NCBI GenBank assembly: GCA_001314905.1
Contig: LJZT01000035.1
Coordinates: 1-39,223, forward strand
DNA from: Phormidium sp. OSCR
Lineage (GTDB): Bacteria > Cyanobacteriota > Cyanobacteriia > Cyanobacteriales > Geitlerinemataceae
Reading direction: 5' to 3'
Length of the DNA: 39,223 nt
Position numbers and translations under genes: made by a program. Below, piece by piece: positions 25,094 through 32,415 of this stretch (within the stretch, counting starts at the first letter, position 1; every line of letters begins with the position of its first letter). Under the pieces are notes generated by a model. It worked only from the letters and a program-made list of their open reading frames with translations, was not told where the DNA came from and ran no database searches.

Positions 25094-27124
25094 GTGTTTT
25101 TTCCTTCAACTCCTAATCGTCTGTCTCAGAGAGTGTCATTGCGTACAGCTGTGACAACTCCCATTGTTTTACTGGTATTCCTGTTGACAGTGGCGATGAG
25201 TTGGTCCTCCTATCGTTCGGGCCAACGAACGGTGGACGATTTTGCAACTCAGTTACAAAATGAGGTCAGCCGTCATATTCTTCAGTATTTGAGTCACTAT
25301 CTGGCCACCCCCCGCCAACTGGCTCAGACGAATGCCGCTGCTTTGAGCTTGGACAGCTTTAGTTTGCAGGATTGGCAGGTGACGGGGGCCTATTTTTGGG
25401 AGCAGATGCAAGCCTTTCAGGTTCAAGGTTTGTTTTACAGTGAGGCGCTGAAGGGACAATTGCTACTATCCCGTGGGGATGATGGGATGGCTGAGCTTTA
25501 TCGTCATCGTGAGAATACTGCTGAGGACAATGGTGAAGAAACGCCTCCCTGGGCCGGGGTGACAATTAGTCGTCAAGGACGATTTCGAGACCCGTCGAGG
25601 GACTCCCCCCAAGGCTTGACGGAGGTTCTCGATCGCCTGGCCAGTCCGCCTGTTTCTGGACCGGTTTGGCATTACTTATCGTCGGGGAATTTGTTGGCGA
25701 TCGCCCCTCTGTACGGTACGACTGGGGAGTTACGCGGAACCTTGGCTGTGGAAACGGAGTTGGCTGCACTTGAGTCGTTTTTACGAGAATTGCCCCTGAT
25801 GCAAGGCGGCCAGGCCTTCATTGTCGATCGCCAAGGACGGCTCATTGCCAGTTCAGCCCCCCAATCGTTTAGCCAAACGTCTAGGACTCGTCTTGAGGAT
25901 GAGGATTCCCTGACGGTTTTCAATAGTTCCAATGCCACGATTCGCACGGCGGCGAATACGCTTGTTAACCGTTTTGACAGTTTGGAGAAGATTCAGGGGA
26001 CGCAAATTTTTCAGTTTACTCGCAGACGTGGTCGCTATTTTCTACAAGTGACCCCTTTTAATGATGATTGGGGTCTCGATTGGTTGGTGGTGGTGACGGT
26101 TCCTAATACTGAGTTGATGACCCCGATCTGGCTCAACGTAGGGATTATCGCAATCTTAGGGGGCATGGCGACGGTGGCGGCGGCGATTGTGGGTTGGCAA
26201 TTGGCCGCTTGGTTGGCCGATCCGTTGCGCCGTTTGAGTAAGTCCATGGCGCAGTTAGGACGGCAACAATGGTCGCCAACGCTGCCGGTGGTGTTTGAGG
26301 ATTCGTCGCGGGAAGTGGGGCTATTGGGTAAAAGCTTTAACCGTTTGGCCCTACGGTTACAAACATTGATAACCCGTTTGGAAGACGAGAATGCGGCGTT
26401 GCAGGAAACGGATCGTCTGAAGGATTTGTATTTGCATAATTTGGCTGAGGAGTTCCGGAAACCGATTGAGGATGCGATCGCCCAGGTTGAGATGTTGAGC
26501 GATCGCCCCCATGAGTATTCCCAGCAGGATCTTGAAGATTTACACAAGTTACGCAAACTCGGAACTCTGCTTCTGGAGTTGATGGAGGATATCTCGGATT
26601 TGACTCAGATTCACTCAGGCCAAATGACGCCTGAGTTGGAGGCGGTGGATTTACAGCGGCTCTTAGATGAAGTCGTTGACGAGCATCAGGCGGCGTTGCA
26701 AGAGGCCAATCTCAGCCTGGAACGGCGAGACTTCCCGCCACCGCTGTGTGTGACGGCGGATCGGCAGATGCTGAAACAGGTTTTGGCGATTGTGTTTGAG
26801 AACGCGATTCAGTTCACGGAACAGGGGCTAATTCGCCTCTCAACGGCCATCAGCGGTCCGATGGGGAAGACAAGCTATCATGAGCTTCCTGAGGCGATTA
26901 TCACGGTGTCAGACAGCGGTATTGGTATTGCACCGGAGCAACAGGAGAAACTGTTTCAACCCTTTACGAAAATTGAGGGTTGTCCAGAGGAGCGTCGTGG
27001 TCCTGGGTTGGGGTTGACGATCGCCGCCAATCTGGTTTCTTTAATGAAGGGTAAAATTTTTATCAACAGTGAAGGCTGTGGTAAAGGTACGACGGTAACG
27101 ATTATTCTCCCGGTGAGCAGTTAA
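25094..27124 (+). CDS. Histidine-kinase-like sensor lacking the phospho-acceptor His
   Basis: About 676 residues from GTG at 25094 (TTG 25052 and GTG 25133 are alternatives; no ribosome site decides). Layout: a first membrane helix (TTPIVLLVFLLTVAMSW), an extracellular Cache-type sensory domain (QGLFYSEALKGQLLLSRG, IVDRQGRLIASS, FQFTRRRGRYF), a second helix (GIIAILGGMATVAAAIV), HAMP, a coiled coil and a dimerisation helix. There the usual H-box SHELRTP reads AEEFRKP, so Glu (codon 26447-26449) replaces the His. The ATPase domain is intact: N-box IVFENAIQF, DSGIGIAPEQQ and GPGLGLTIAANL. It might act as a ligand-sensing pseudokinase or regulator of another kinase. No response regulator is adjacent. 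Confidence 0.85.
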   Translation: MFFPSTPNRLSQRVSLRTAVTTPIVLLVFLLTVAMSWSSYRSGQRTVDDFATQLQNEVSRHILQYLSHYLATPRQLAQTNAAALSLDSFSLQDWQVTGAYFWEQMQAFQVQGLFYSEALKGQLLLSRGDDGMAELYRHRENTAEDNGEETPPWAGVTISRQGRFRDPSRDSPQGLTEVLDRLASPPVSGPVWHYLSSGNLLAIAPLYGTTGELRGTLAVETELAALESFLRELPLMQGGQAFIVDRQGRLIASSAPQSFSQTSRTRLEDEDSLTVFNSSNATIRTAANTLVNRFDSLEKIQGTQIFQFTRRRGRYFLQVTPFNDDWGLDWLVVVTVPNTELMTPIWLNVGIIAILGGMATVAAAIVGWQLAAWLADPLRRLSKSMAQLGRQQWSPTLPVVFEDSSREVGLLGKSFNRLALRLQTLITRLEDENAALQETDRLKDLYLHNLAEEFRKPIEDAIAQVEMLSDRPHEYSQQDLEDLHKLRKLGTLLLELMEDISDLTQIHSGQMTPELEAVDLQRLLDEVVDEHQAALQEANLSLERRDFPPPLCVTADRQMLKQVLAIVFENAIQFTEQGLIRLSTAISGPMGKTSYHELPEAIITVSDSGIGIAPEQQEKLFQPFTKIEGCPEERRGPGLGLTIAANLVSLMKGKIFINSEGCGKGTTVTIILPVSS

Positions 27125-27150
27125 ATGAGGCTGTTACATGGGTGTGCGGG

Positions 27151-27888
27151 TTATTCGGTGATAGCATCGAGGAGGACTTCGGAGAGGGTGGCCCGGTTGA
27201 TCGTGTCGAAGGTCACGGTGTCGCAAATGTCAAATTTTGCTCCCAGGCTTTCTAATTCGTCGTCTAGGCTAATCAGAAAGGCTTGGAGTTCAAGATTGGT
27301 GCCGACTTGTAGGAGTAAAATACCCAGTTCTTCTTCGCGATTGAGACGTTTTGAGGCAGAAATAATGGTCTGTTTCACATTTTCTGTATCTGTGGGAAGA
27401 GTGCCAATCAACACAAAAATGATTTCACCGTTTTGTTTGCTTTCTCCGTAGCGACGATGGTGGAAATAGCGATTCACAGCATCTTGGAGAACGGGGGCTA
27501 ATTGGGAGTCTCCGGCGGGAGGATGTTGGCGAAATAAGGCAGGAAGGCGGCTGGATGTGACGCGATCGCAGTATTGGAAGCTGTTGTTATAAAAGTAGAG
27601 GTCGATTCCTTTGAGATCTAGCCGTTCGCAATGGGTGGCTACGGCTAGGGTGGCATCTTCGAGGATGGCTTGCAGGGTAATATCATGGGTGGGATCGACC
27701 ACAATCATGTTGGCACTGCGATCGACAATCAGGGTATAGTTTCGACGTTGGATTAAGTCGCCGCCATCGGTGAGAATATCGGGATGACTGGTGTCGTCCT
27801 CAAGATGAGAGAAATTCGAGAGACCTTCATCGTGGCTAACGCCAAACATTGTTGTTGGATTGAAGTCACCAGGATTTATATTTGCCAT
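27151..27888 (-). CDS. von Willebrand factor A-like domain protein
   Basis: A 245-residue protein. The first strand, YTLIVDRSANM (51-61), is followed by alternating helices and strands (LEDATLAVATHCERL, GIDLYFYNN, IIFVLIGTLPTDTE, LGILLLQVGTN), the order of a vWA fold. The MIDAS motif DxSxS reads D56-R-S58-A-N60, with Asn in the last position, and TGT-type Thr may be in GTLPTD. No signal peptide, so it is cytoplasmic. It lies 53 bases after manC on the same strand and may be its operon partner; it converges with the sensor gene with 26 bases between. Partner unknown. Confidence 0.75.
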   Translation of the reverse strand: MANINPGDFNPTTMFGVSHDEGLSNFSHLEDDTSHPDILTDGGDLIQRRNYTLIVDRSANMIVVDPTHDITLQAILEDATLAVATHCERLDLKGIDLYFYNNSFQYCDRVTSSRLPALFRQHPPAGDSQLAPVLQDAVNRYFHHRRYGESKQNGEIIFVLIGTLPTDTENVKQTIISASKRLNREEELGILLLQVGTNLELQAFLISLDDELESLGAKFDICDTVTFDTINRATLSEVLLDAITE

Positions 27889-27941
27889 TGTTTTATTACT
27901 CCCGAGAGGATTGTTTTAAATTGAAAGGTATCTAAATTGAG

Positions 27942-29009
27942 TTAGAGGAATTGTTGTAAGTCGGAGTCCTCTTTTAAGGTTTTTAGAACCGATTTAATGT
28001 CTTGAGTGCGGTCTTTCTTGACAATGAGGGTGGCATCGCCATCGCGAACGACGACCACATCCTCTAGGCCAATGGTGACAATAAGTTCGTCGGGATTGCT
28101 GTTATAAAAAATACTATTTTGGCTATCTTGCCCAATATGGCGGCCGAGTTCGACGTTGCTGGAGTTGGGGCTGGTGTTTTCTGATCGCAGGCGATCGAGG
28201 GCGTTCCAATCGCCGAGATCGTCCCAGCCAAAGGAGACAGGAAGGACGGCGGCCCGTTGGGTTTTCTCCATCAGGGCATAGTCGATACTGATTTTGGTCA
28301 GGTTGGGATAGGCGTTAACGCCTTCTTGCTGAAGCTGTTGCATCAGTTCTGGGGCATATTGTTTGAGTTCTTCTAAGGCGACTCCTGCTTGGAAGATGAA
28401 AATGCCACTATTCCAGCTAAAGCGTCCGCTGGCCAGGAAGTTTTCGGCGGTGGGGCGATCGGGTTTTTCGGTGAAGCGGGCCACTTGGAAGGCGGCTAAG
28501 TCTTTGACGGTTCCCTGGGGTTCCCCTTGTTCAATGTAGCCGTAGCCGGTGGAGGGATAGGTGGGTTTAACCCCTAGGGTGACGATCGCCCCTTGTTTTT
28601 GGGCCACGTCAATGGCGGCGTGGAGGGTGTGGTGGAAGGCTTCGGGGGGATCAATCCAGTGATCGGCGGGGAAAAAGCCCACAACTGCGTCAGGGCCATG
28701 GCGTTGGCTAATTTCTAGAGTCGTCCAAGCCACGGCGGGGGCGGTGTCTCGGCCTTCGGGTTCGATGAGGAGATTGGCTTCGGGGAGTTCGGGTAACTGT
28801 TGACGAACTCCGTCGGCTAGATGGCTGGCGGTAATCACCCAGAGGTTCTCCCAGCCGTTAGCTAGGGGGAGTAGGCGATCGGCGGTGGCTTGCAAGAGGC
28901 TGCGATCGCTCCCATCGAGGCAGAGAAATTGTTTGGGGCGTTCCAGGCGACTCAGGGGCCAGAAGCGTTCGCCTTTACCACCGGCGAGAATCACAGGGGT
29001 GAAAACCAT
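27942..29009 (-). CDS. manC: Mannose-1-phosphate guanylyltransferase
   Basis: A 355-residue enzyme from ATG at 29009 (MVFTPVILAGGKGERFWP); the frame is open nine codons further upstream. It makes GDP-mannose for polysaccharides and glycolipids. Motifs: the nucleotide-binding loop ILAGGKGERFWPLSR, PKQFL, EPEGRDTAPAVAW, FPADHWI, FTEKPDRP and WNSGIF. It lacks the C-terminal isomerase domain of bifunctional ManC/AlgA, so it is the short guanylyltransferase. An STRR array starts 40 bases upstream of the start codon, in its leader or promoter. The vWA gene follows on the same strand. Confidence 0.92.
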   Translation of the reverse strand: MVFTPVILAGGKGERFWPLSRLERPKQFLCLDGSDRSLLQATADRLLPLANGWENLWVITASHLADGVRQQLPELPEANLLIEPEGRDTAPAVAWTTLEISQRHGPDAVVGFFPADHWIDPPEAFHHTLHAAIDVAQKQGAIVTLGVKPTYPSTGYGYIEQGEPQGTVKDLAAFQVARFTEKPDRPTAENFLASGRFSWNSGIFIFQAGVALEELKQYAPELMQQLQQEGVNAYPNLTKISIDYALMEKTQRAAVLPVSFGWDDLGDWNALDRLRSENTSPNSSNVELGRHIGQDSQNSIFYNSNPDELIVTIGLEDVVVVRDGDATLIVKKDRTQDIKSVLKTLKEDSDLQQFL

Positions 29010-29050
29010 AGGGGGCCTATTCGTGAATGAATGCACCTATGTTATAGCAA

Positions 29051-29249
29051 GAGGGAACAGGGAACAGGGAACAGGGGGAAGAAGGCAAGGGGCAAGAGGG
29101 GGAAGAAGGGAACAGGGAACAGGGGCAAGAGGCAAGAGGCAAGGGGCAAGAGGCAAGAGGGAGAAGAAGGGAACAGGGAACAGGGAACAGGGGCAAGAGG
29201 CAAGAGGCAAGGGGCAAGGGGCAAGGGGCAAGGGGCAAGGGGCAAGAGG
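29051..29249. repeat. Second heptanucleotide array (GGGAACA/GGCAAGA type)
   Basis: About 28 near-perfect 7-base units in blocks: GGGAACA repeats, then GGCAAGA and GGCAAGG repeats, interrupted by GAAGAA pieces. Both strands have long open frames through it only because seven is not a multiple of three and stops are absent from the unit. It separates divergent manC and the antenna gene. Same STRR class as the array at 15.4 kb but a different unit. The following 29250-29465 holds AT-rich upstream sequence with no gene. Confidence 0.9.
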
Positions 29250-29465
29250 GGGACTCGTTCGACCCATTTTTTAGCTTGTGTAATAAGACTTACTTGCAAT
29301 AAGTAGTCCAGATTACCACTGTTATCTGCTGGACTTGGGTGGGGAAAATTGCTTAATTTCATCACTCGATAAGGGTTTCAACCCCCTGAACTCCCCCAAA
29401 CCTTGCAAATCTTTACAAAAGTTAATAGCTTTTTATTGAGAAGGATTCTAATCTAGGGGTCAGTT

Positions 29466-29492
29466 GCTTATTGACGAGCTTTAGCAATAAGC
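29466..29492 (+). promoter_or_regulatory. Inverted repeat in the antenna-gene leader
   Basis: GCTTATTG (29466-29473) and CAATAAGC (29485-29492) are perfect complements with an 11-base loop, ending 31 bases before the start codon. Just upstream, 29434-29452 has a loosely palindromic AT-rich element (TTGAGAAGGATTCTAA) that could be a diverged Fur-type box. Regulation by iron is inference from the locus content. Confidence 0.4.
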
Positions 29493-29523
29493 CCTGCAAA
29501 CCACGAACTTGTGAGTCGAGCCT

Positions 29524-30552
29524 ATGCAAACCTACGATAATCCCAAAGTCACCTATGACTGGTGGGCGGGAAATGCCCGATTTACCGATATGTCGGGCTT
29601 GTTTATCGCCGCTCATGTCGCCCAGGCGGCCCTGATTACCTTCTGGGCTGGAGCCTTTACCCTCTTTGAAATCTCTTGGTTTGACCCAACTCTCTCCATG
29701 GGAGAACAGGGGTTAATCCTTCTCCCCCACCTAGCCACCCTTGGCTGGGGTGTCGGCGACGGTGGACAGATTGTGGATACCTATCCCTACTTCGTCGTGG
29801 GGGCGATTCACCTGATTTCCTCCGCCGTCTTAGGAGCCGGGGCCTTGTTCCATACCTTCAAAGCCCCAGAAGACCTCAAAACCGCCTCAGGCCGTGCCAA
29901 ACGCTTCCATTTTGAATGGGATGACCCCAAACAGTTGGGTCTCATTTTGGGACATCATCTGCTCTTTTTAGGCGCAGGGGCCTTGCTGCTGGTGGGGAAA
30001 GCCATGTACTGGGGTGGACTCTATGATGCAGCGAGTCAAACCGTTCGCGTCGTCAGCGAACCCACCTTGAATCCCTTTGTGATTTATGGCTATCAAACCC
30101 ATTTCGCCAGTGTTAATAATTTGGAAGACCTGGTGGGGGGTCATGTTTATGTGGGCGTGATGCTGATTGCTGGGGGAATTTGGCATATCCTAGTTCCGCC
30201 GCTGAATTGGGCGAAAAAGGTGCTGATTTTTTCCGGGGAAGCGATTTTGTCCTACTCCTTGGGCGGGATTGCGTTAGCTGGATTTGTCGCCTCCTATTTC
30301 TGTGCCGTGAATACCTTGGCCTATCCGGTGGAGTTTTATGGCCCCGCCTTAGAGGTCAAACTTGGAATTACGCCTTACTTTGCCGATACCGCTGACTTAC
30401 CCTTCGGCACTCATACCGCTCGTTGCTGGTTAGCCAATGCCCATTTCTTCCTGTCCTTCTTCTTCCTACAAGGACATTTATGGCACGCCTTACGAGCCAT
30501 GGGTTTCGATTTTCGTCGGGTTGACAAGGCATTAAATTCCTTGGAAACCTAA
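29524..30552 (+). CDS. CP43-like chlorophyll-binding antenna protein (IsiA/Pcb family)
   Basis: A 342-residue, six-helix thylakoid protein. The start [20 protein letters not shown] and end [17 protein letters not shown] are those of the IsiA/Pcb family, which lacks the large lumenal loop of CP43. Chlorophyll-ligand histidines are visible ([41 protein letters not shown]). The middle ([26 protein letters not shown]) looks closer to Pcb-type members than to classical IsiA, so I leave the symbol open. Under iron limitation such proteins ring photosystem I or accompany photosystem II. Flavodoxin follows 450 bases downstream, as in isiAB operons, which supports an iron-stress role. Confidence 0.93.
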   Translation: MQTYDNPKVTYDWWAGNARFTDMSGLFIAAHVAQAALITFWAGAFTLFEISWFDPTLSMGEQGLILLPHLATLGWGVGDGGQIVDTYPYFVVGAIHLISSAVLGAGALFHTFKAPEDLKTASGRAKRFHFEWDDPKQLGLILGHHLLFLGAGALLLVGKAMYWGGLYDAASQTVRVVSEPTLNPFVIYGYQTHFASVNNLEDLVGGHVYVGVMLIAGGIWHILVPPLNWAKKVLIFSGEAILSYSLGGIALAGFVASYFCAVNTLAYPVEFYGPALEVKLGITPYFADTADLPFGTHTARCWLANAHFFLSFFFLQGHLWHALRAMGFDFRRVDKALNSLET

Positions 30553-30602
30553 TCTCATTTCTCTCCTCTCTCTCCTCTCTCTCTCCTATCTCTCTACTCT
30601 GT
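30553..30602 (+). repeat. CT-rich polypyrimidine tract after the antenna gene
   Basis: A 50-base tract of nearly pure TC dinucleotides (TCTCTCC units) directly follows the antenna stop. It could be a slippage-prone spacer or a protein or RNA binding tract in the polycistronic mRNA. Confidence 0.6.
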
Positions 30603-30625
30603 TATCGCTCTTCACACATTGACTT

Positions 30626-30781
30626 ATGAACTGTCCTTGTTGTTCAGGAAAATTGCTGCGTCAGGTGAGTCGCCGTGAACTGACCTGGTTTTGTCCGAGT
30701 TGTCGGTCGGTGTTTCCGAGTTCAACGATGAGCTGGGAGACGGTTAAGCCGGTGGAAATGCTGGCGGCTTCGCGGCGTTAA
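30626..30781 (+). CDS. 51-residue zinc-ribbon protein in the antenna-flavodoxin locus
   Basis: ATG at 30626 opens a 51-residue frame starting MNCPCCSGKLLRQVSRREL. It has two Cys pairs (CPCC and CPSC) 18 residues apart, a small rubredoxin- or zinc-ribbon-like knuckle, and ends in basic AASRR. No Shine-Dalgarno is obvious. It lies 73 bases after the antenna gene in the same orientation and is followed by a hairpin/terminator repeat. It may be a metal-responsive or assembly protein of the iron-stress locus; the role is inferred only from position. Confidence 0.7.
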   Translation: MNCPCCSGKLLRQVSRRELTWFCPSCRSVFPSSTMSWETVKPVEMLAASRR

Positions 30782-30853
30782 TTCGAGAAAATTGAGTTCT
30801 TTGTTATGGGGAGGTAGAGTCTATGGTGTAATTCGTTACCTTGGATATCAAAC

Positions 30854-30897
30854 TGTAGGGGGACTCACCCCTAACCCCTCCCAGGAGGGGATTTTTT
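30854..30897 (+). repeat. Dispersed palindromic repeat, copy 1 (terminator-like)
   Basis: TGTAGGGGGACTCACCCC, then TAA, then CCCCTCC-CA-GGAGGGG and ATTTTTT. Copy 2 lies at 31985-32026 with nearly the same sequence. The CCCCTCC/GGAGGGG stem followed by a T6 run makes it a plausible intrinsic terminator. It lies between the zinc-ribbon and flavodoxin genes, so flavodoxin may need its own promoter. Confidence 0.75.
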
Positions 30898-31000
30898 ACC
30901 CCTAGAACCGGGGGTTTTATTGGGGCTGTGTTTTGCGTATTATCTTAAATATTGCAGACCCCATTTTCCTGAAATTTATTGCAATTAAATCTCTGTCATC

Positions 31001-31513
31001 ATGTCAAAAATTGGTCTTTTCTTCGGAACACAAACTGGAAATACAGAATCAGCGGCTGAGATGATTCAGTCGGCGTTAGGGGGCGATAGTGTTGTCATCC
31101 TTCATGATGTGGCTGAGGCGGATTTGGACGATTTCAGTGAGTATGACTGTTTGATTATTGGTTGTCCGACTTGGAATATTGGTGAGCTACAAAGTGATTG
31201 GGAGGGACTCTATGATGAGTTGGATGCCCTTGACTTTAGTGGTAAAAAGGTTGCCTATTTTGGCGTGGGAGACCAGATTGGTTATGCGGAAAACTTCCAA
31301 GATGCGATGGGAATGTTAGAGGATAAAATTTCTCAATTAGGGGGGGTCACTGTTGGTCATTGGCCGACGGATGGGTATGAGTTTGAGGAGTCGAAAGCGT
31401 TGCGGGATGGTAAGTTTGTTGGCTTAGCCCTCGATGAGGATAATCAGCCGGAGATGACGGAAGAGCGGGTTCAGGCTTGGGCTACTCAGTTGAAGGGGGC
31501 CTTTGGGCTATAG
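31001..31513 (+). CDS. isiB: Flavodoxin
   Basis: A 170-residue long-chain flavodoxin that replaces ferredoxin as photosystem I electron acceptor when iron is scarce. The FMN phosphate loop is TQTGNTES (10-17). The aromatic FMN-stacking residues are in CPTWNIGELQSDW (Trp57) and GVGDQIGYAENF (Tyr94). The acidic segment ADLDDFSEYD is typical. Length and start (MSKIGLFFGTQTGNTES) match cyanobacterial IsiB. It has its own 5' region of about 100 bases after repeat copy 1, and a very strong hairpin follows its stop. Position after the antenna gene resembles isiAB. Confidence 0.96.
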   Translation: MSKIGLFFGTQTGNTESAAEMIQSALGGDSVVILHDVAEADLDDFSEYDCLIIGCPTWNIGELQSDWEGLYDELDALDFSGKKVAYFGVGDQIGYAENFQDAMGMLEDKISQLGGVTVGHWPTDGYEFEESKALRDGKFVGLALDEDNQPEMTEERVQAWATQLKGAFGL

Positions 31514-31523
31514 TCGTTAATCT

Positions 31524-31573
31524 CAATCCCCAGGGTGATTCGCGTTGCAGGTGTTTCATCGCCCTGGGGATTG
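31524..31573 (+). other. 16-bp hairpin between flavodoxin and the Cys-rich gene
   Basis: CAATCCCCAGGGTGAT (31524-31539) pairs with ATCGCCCTGGGGATTG (31558-31573), all Watson-Crick except one T-G, with an 18-base loop. It starts 11 bases after the flavodoxin stop. No T-run follows, so it more likely stabilises the flavodoxin mRNA end or gates translation of the next gene than terminates. Confidence 0.7.
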
Positions 31574-31606
31574 GGGGTTGGGCAAGATTTTAAGGAAATG
31601 TTATCA

Positions 31607-31969
31607 ATGGCTGATTTTTCCGTGTGCGGCTGGTATCTTCTGGCTCTTTGGATGGTGATGGTTCTATTCGGGTTTGCAGTCTGTTGGGCGTTTCAAGATG
31701 GATTGGCCCGTCTGAGACGATTGCATCAGGTTCCCTGTGCGGGTTGTGCCTTTTTTACGGGGGATTGTCGCCTCAAATGTACGGTTCATCCGTATCGAGC
31801 CTTGTCTGAGGAGGCGATCGCCTGTCGGGATTTTGAGCCACAAGTGAGGGATAATGGGTGCTATGGTGTGGTGCATTCTCCGAAAACGTCTCCTGTTAAG
31901 GAAATTTTTGCGAAGGGGAGGCTTTTGGGCAAGAAAAGGCGTTTAGCGTTTCAGGAGCGAACCCGATAG
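31607..31969 (+). CDS. Single-span membrane protein with Cys cluster
   Basis: A 120-residue protein from ATG at 31607, chosen because AAGGA (31592-31596) sits ten bases upstream; an ATG at 31598 is too close to it, and the frame back to 31535 runs through the hairpin. One N-terminal membrane helix (CGWYLLALWMVMVLFGFAVCW) is followed by a Cys-rich part, CAGCAFFTGDCRLKC plus Cys in IACRDF, then a basic tail (KGRLLGKKRRLAF). The cluster C-x2-C-x7-C-x3-C could hold iron-sulphur or zinc. Its place in the flavodoxin locus suggests an iron-related or redox role. Family not named. Confidence 0.75.
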   Translation: MADFSVCGWYLLALWMVMVLFGFAVCWAFQDGLARLRRLHQVPCAGCAFFTGDCRLKCTVHPYRALSEEAIACRDFEPQVRDNGCYGVVHSPKTSPVKEIFAKGRLLGKKRRLAFQERTR

Positions 31970-31984
31970 ATGGGGGGATAATAT

Positions 31985-32026
31985 TGTAGGGGAACCCACC
32001 CCTAACCCCTCCCAGGAGGGGATTTT
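31985..32026 (+). repeat. Dispersed palindromic repeat, copy 2 (terminator-like)
   Basis: Same element as at 30854: TGTAGGGGAACCCACCCC, TAA, CCCCTCC-CA-GGAGGGG, then ATTTT. It lies 16 bases after the Cys-rich gene stop and marks the boundary between the iron-stress-like locus and the restriction-modification block. Such elements are widespread between cyanobacterial genes. Confidence 0.75.
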
Positions 32027-32119
32027 CGCCTCTATGGCAAGGAGCATAACCTGCCATAAATTTTTATTATGAGGATGTCTGGATACTGGCAGACCAACCG
32101 GCAGAGTTTTAGCAACAAT

Positions 32120-32193
32120 GCTACTTATAGTCTGTTGATTAACAGAATTGCGCTACTTATAGTCATCAAAAGGCAGAAAGTGATTTTATAAGT
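32120..32193 (+). promoter_or_regulatory. C-box operators of the restriction controller gene
   Basis: GCTACTTATAGTC occurs twice as an exact 13-base direct repeat (32120-32132 and 32152-32164), 32 bases apart, about three helical turns. An inverted half-site TATAAGT lies at 32187-32193. ACTTATAGTC is the known core of C-boxes bound by restriction-modification controller (C) proteins. They lie immediately upstream of the HTH gene at 32203, which has no ribosome site and may be translated from a leaderless message, as is common for C genes. Confidence 0.8.
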
Positions 32194-32202
32194 GCAATAT
32201 TT

Positions 32203-32415
32203 ATGCAAATTGCTGCGCGGTTTGGTCATAGAGTTCGCTCAGTTCGTAAACTGAGAGGATTCTCTCAGGAGCAACTTGCAGAACATTGCGGATTACATCG
32301 CACTTATATTGGTTCTGTGGAACGGGGGGAACGAAATATCACGTTGGTGAATGCACAAAAAATTGCTGAGGCCCTTTCTGTCTCATTATGTGACTTAGTT
32401 CAAGAGAATGAATGA
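32203..32415 (+). CDS. XRE-family controller (C) protein of the R-M system
   Basis: A 70-residue, all-helical DNA-binding protein. The helix-turn-helix spans SQEQLAEHCGLHRTYIGSVERG, and GERNITLVNAQKIAEALSV continues the five-helix fold. Size and sequence fit C proteins, which bind C-boxes to activate and later repress their own gene and the endonuclease gene, delaying restriction until the host DNA is methylated. Its stop overlaps the endonuclease start by eight bases (32408-32415), so the two are one transcription unit with translational coupling. The C-boxes upstream make the assignment firm. Confidence 0.92.
   Translation: MQIAARFGHRVRSVRKLRGFSQEQLAEHCGLHRTYIGSVERGERNITLVNAQKIAEALSVSLCDLVQENE

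Noticed and set aside
27125-27451. 108-residue plus-strand frame after the sensor gene
   Set aside because: It is antisense to the vWA gene, and the vWA frame has clear fold pattern and start.
29017-29365. Several overlapping Arg/Gly- or Leu/Pro-rich frames on both strands
   Set aside because: All are translations of the second heptamer array in different frames.
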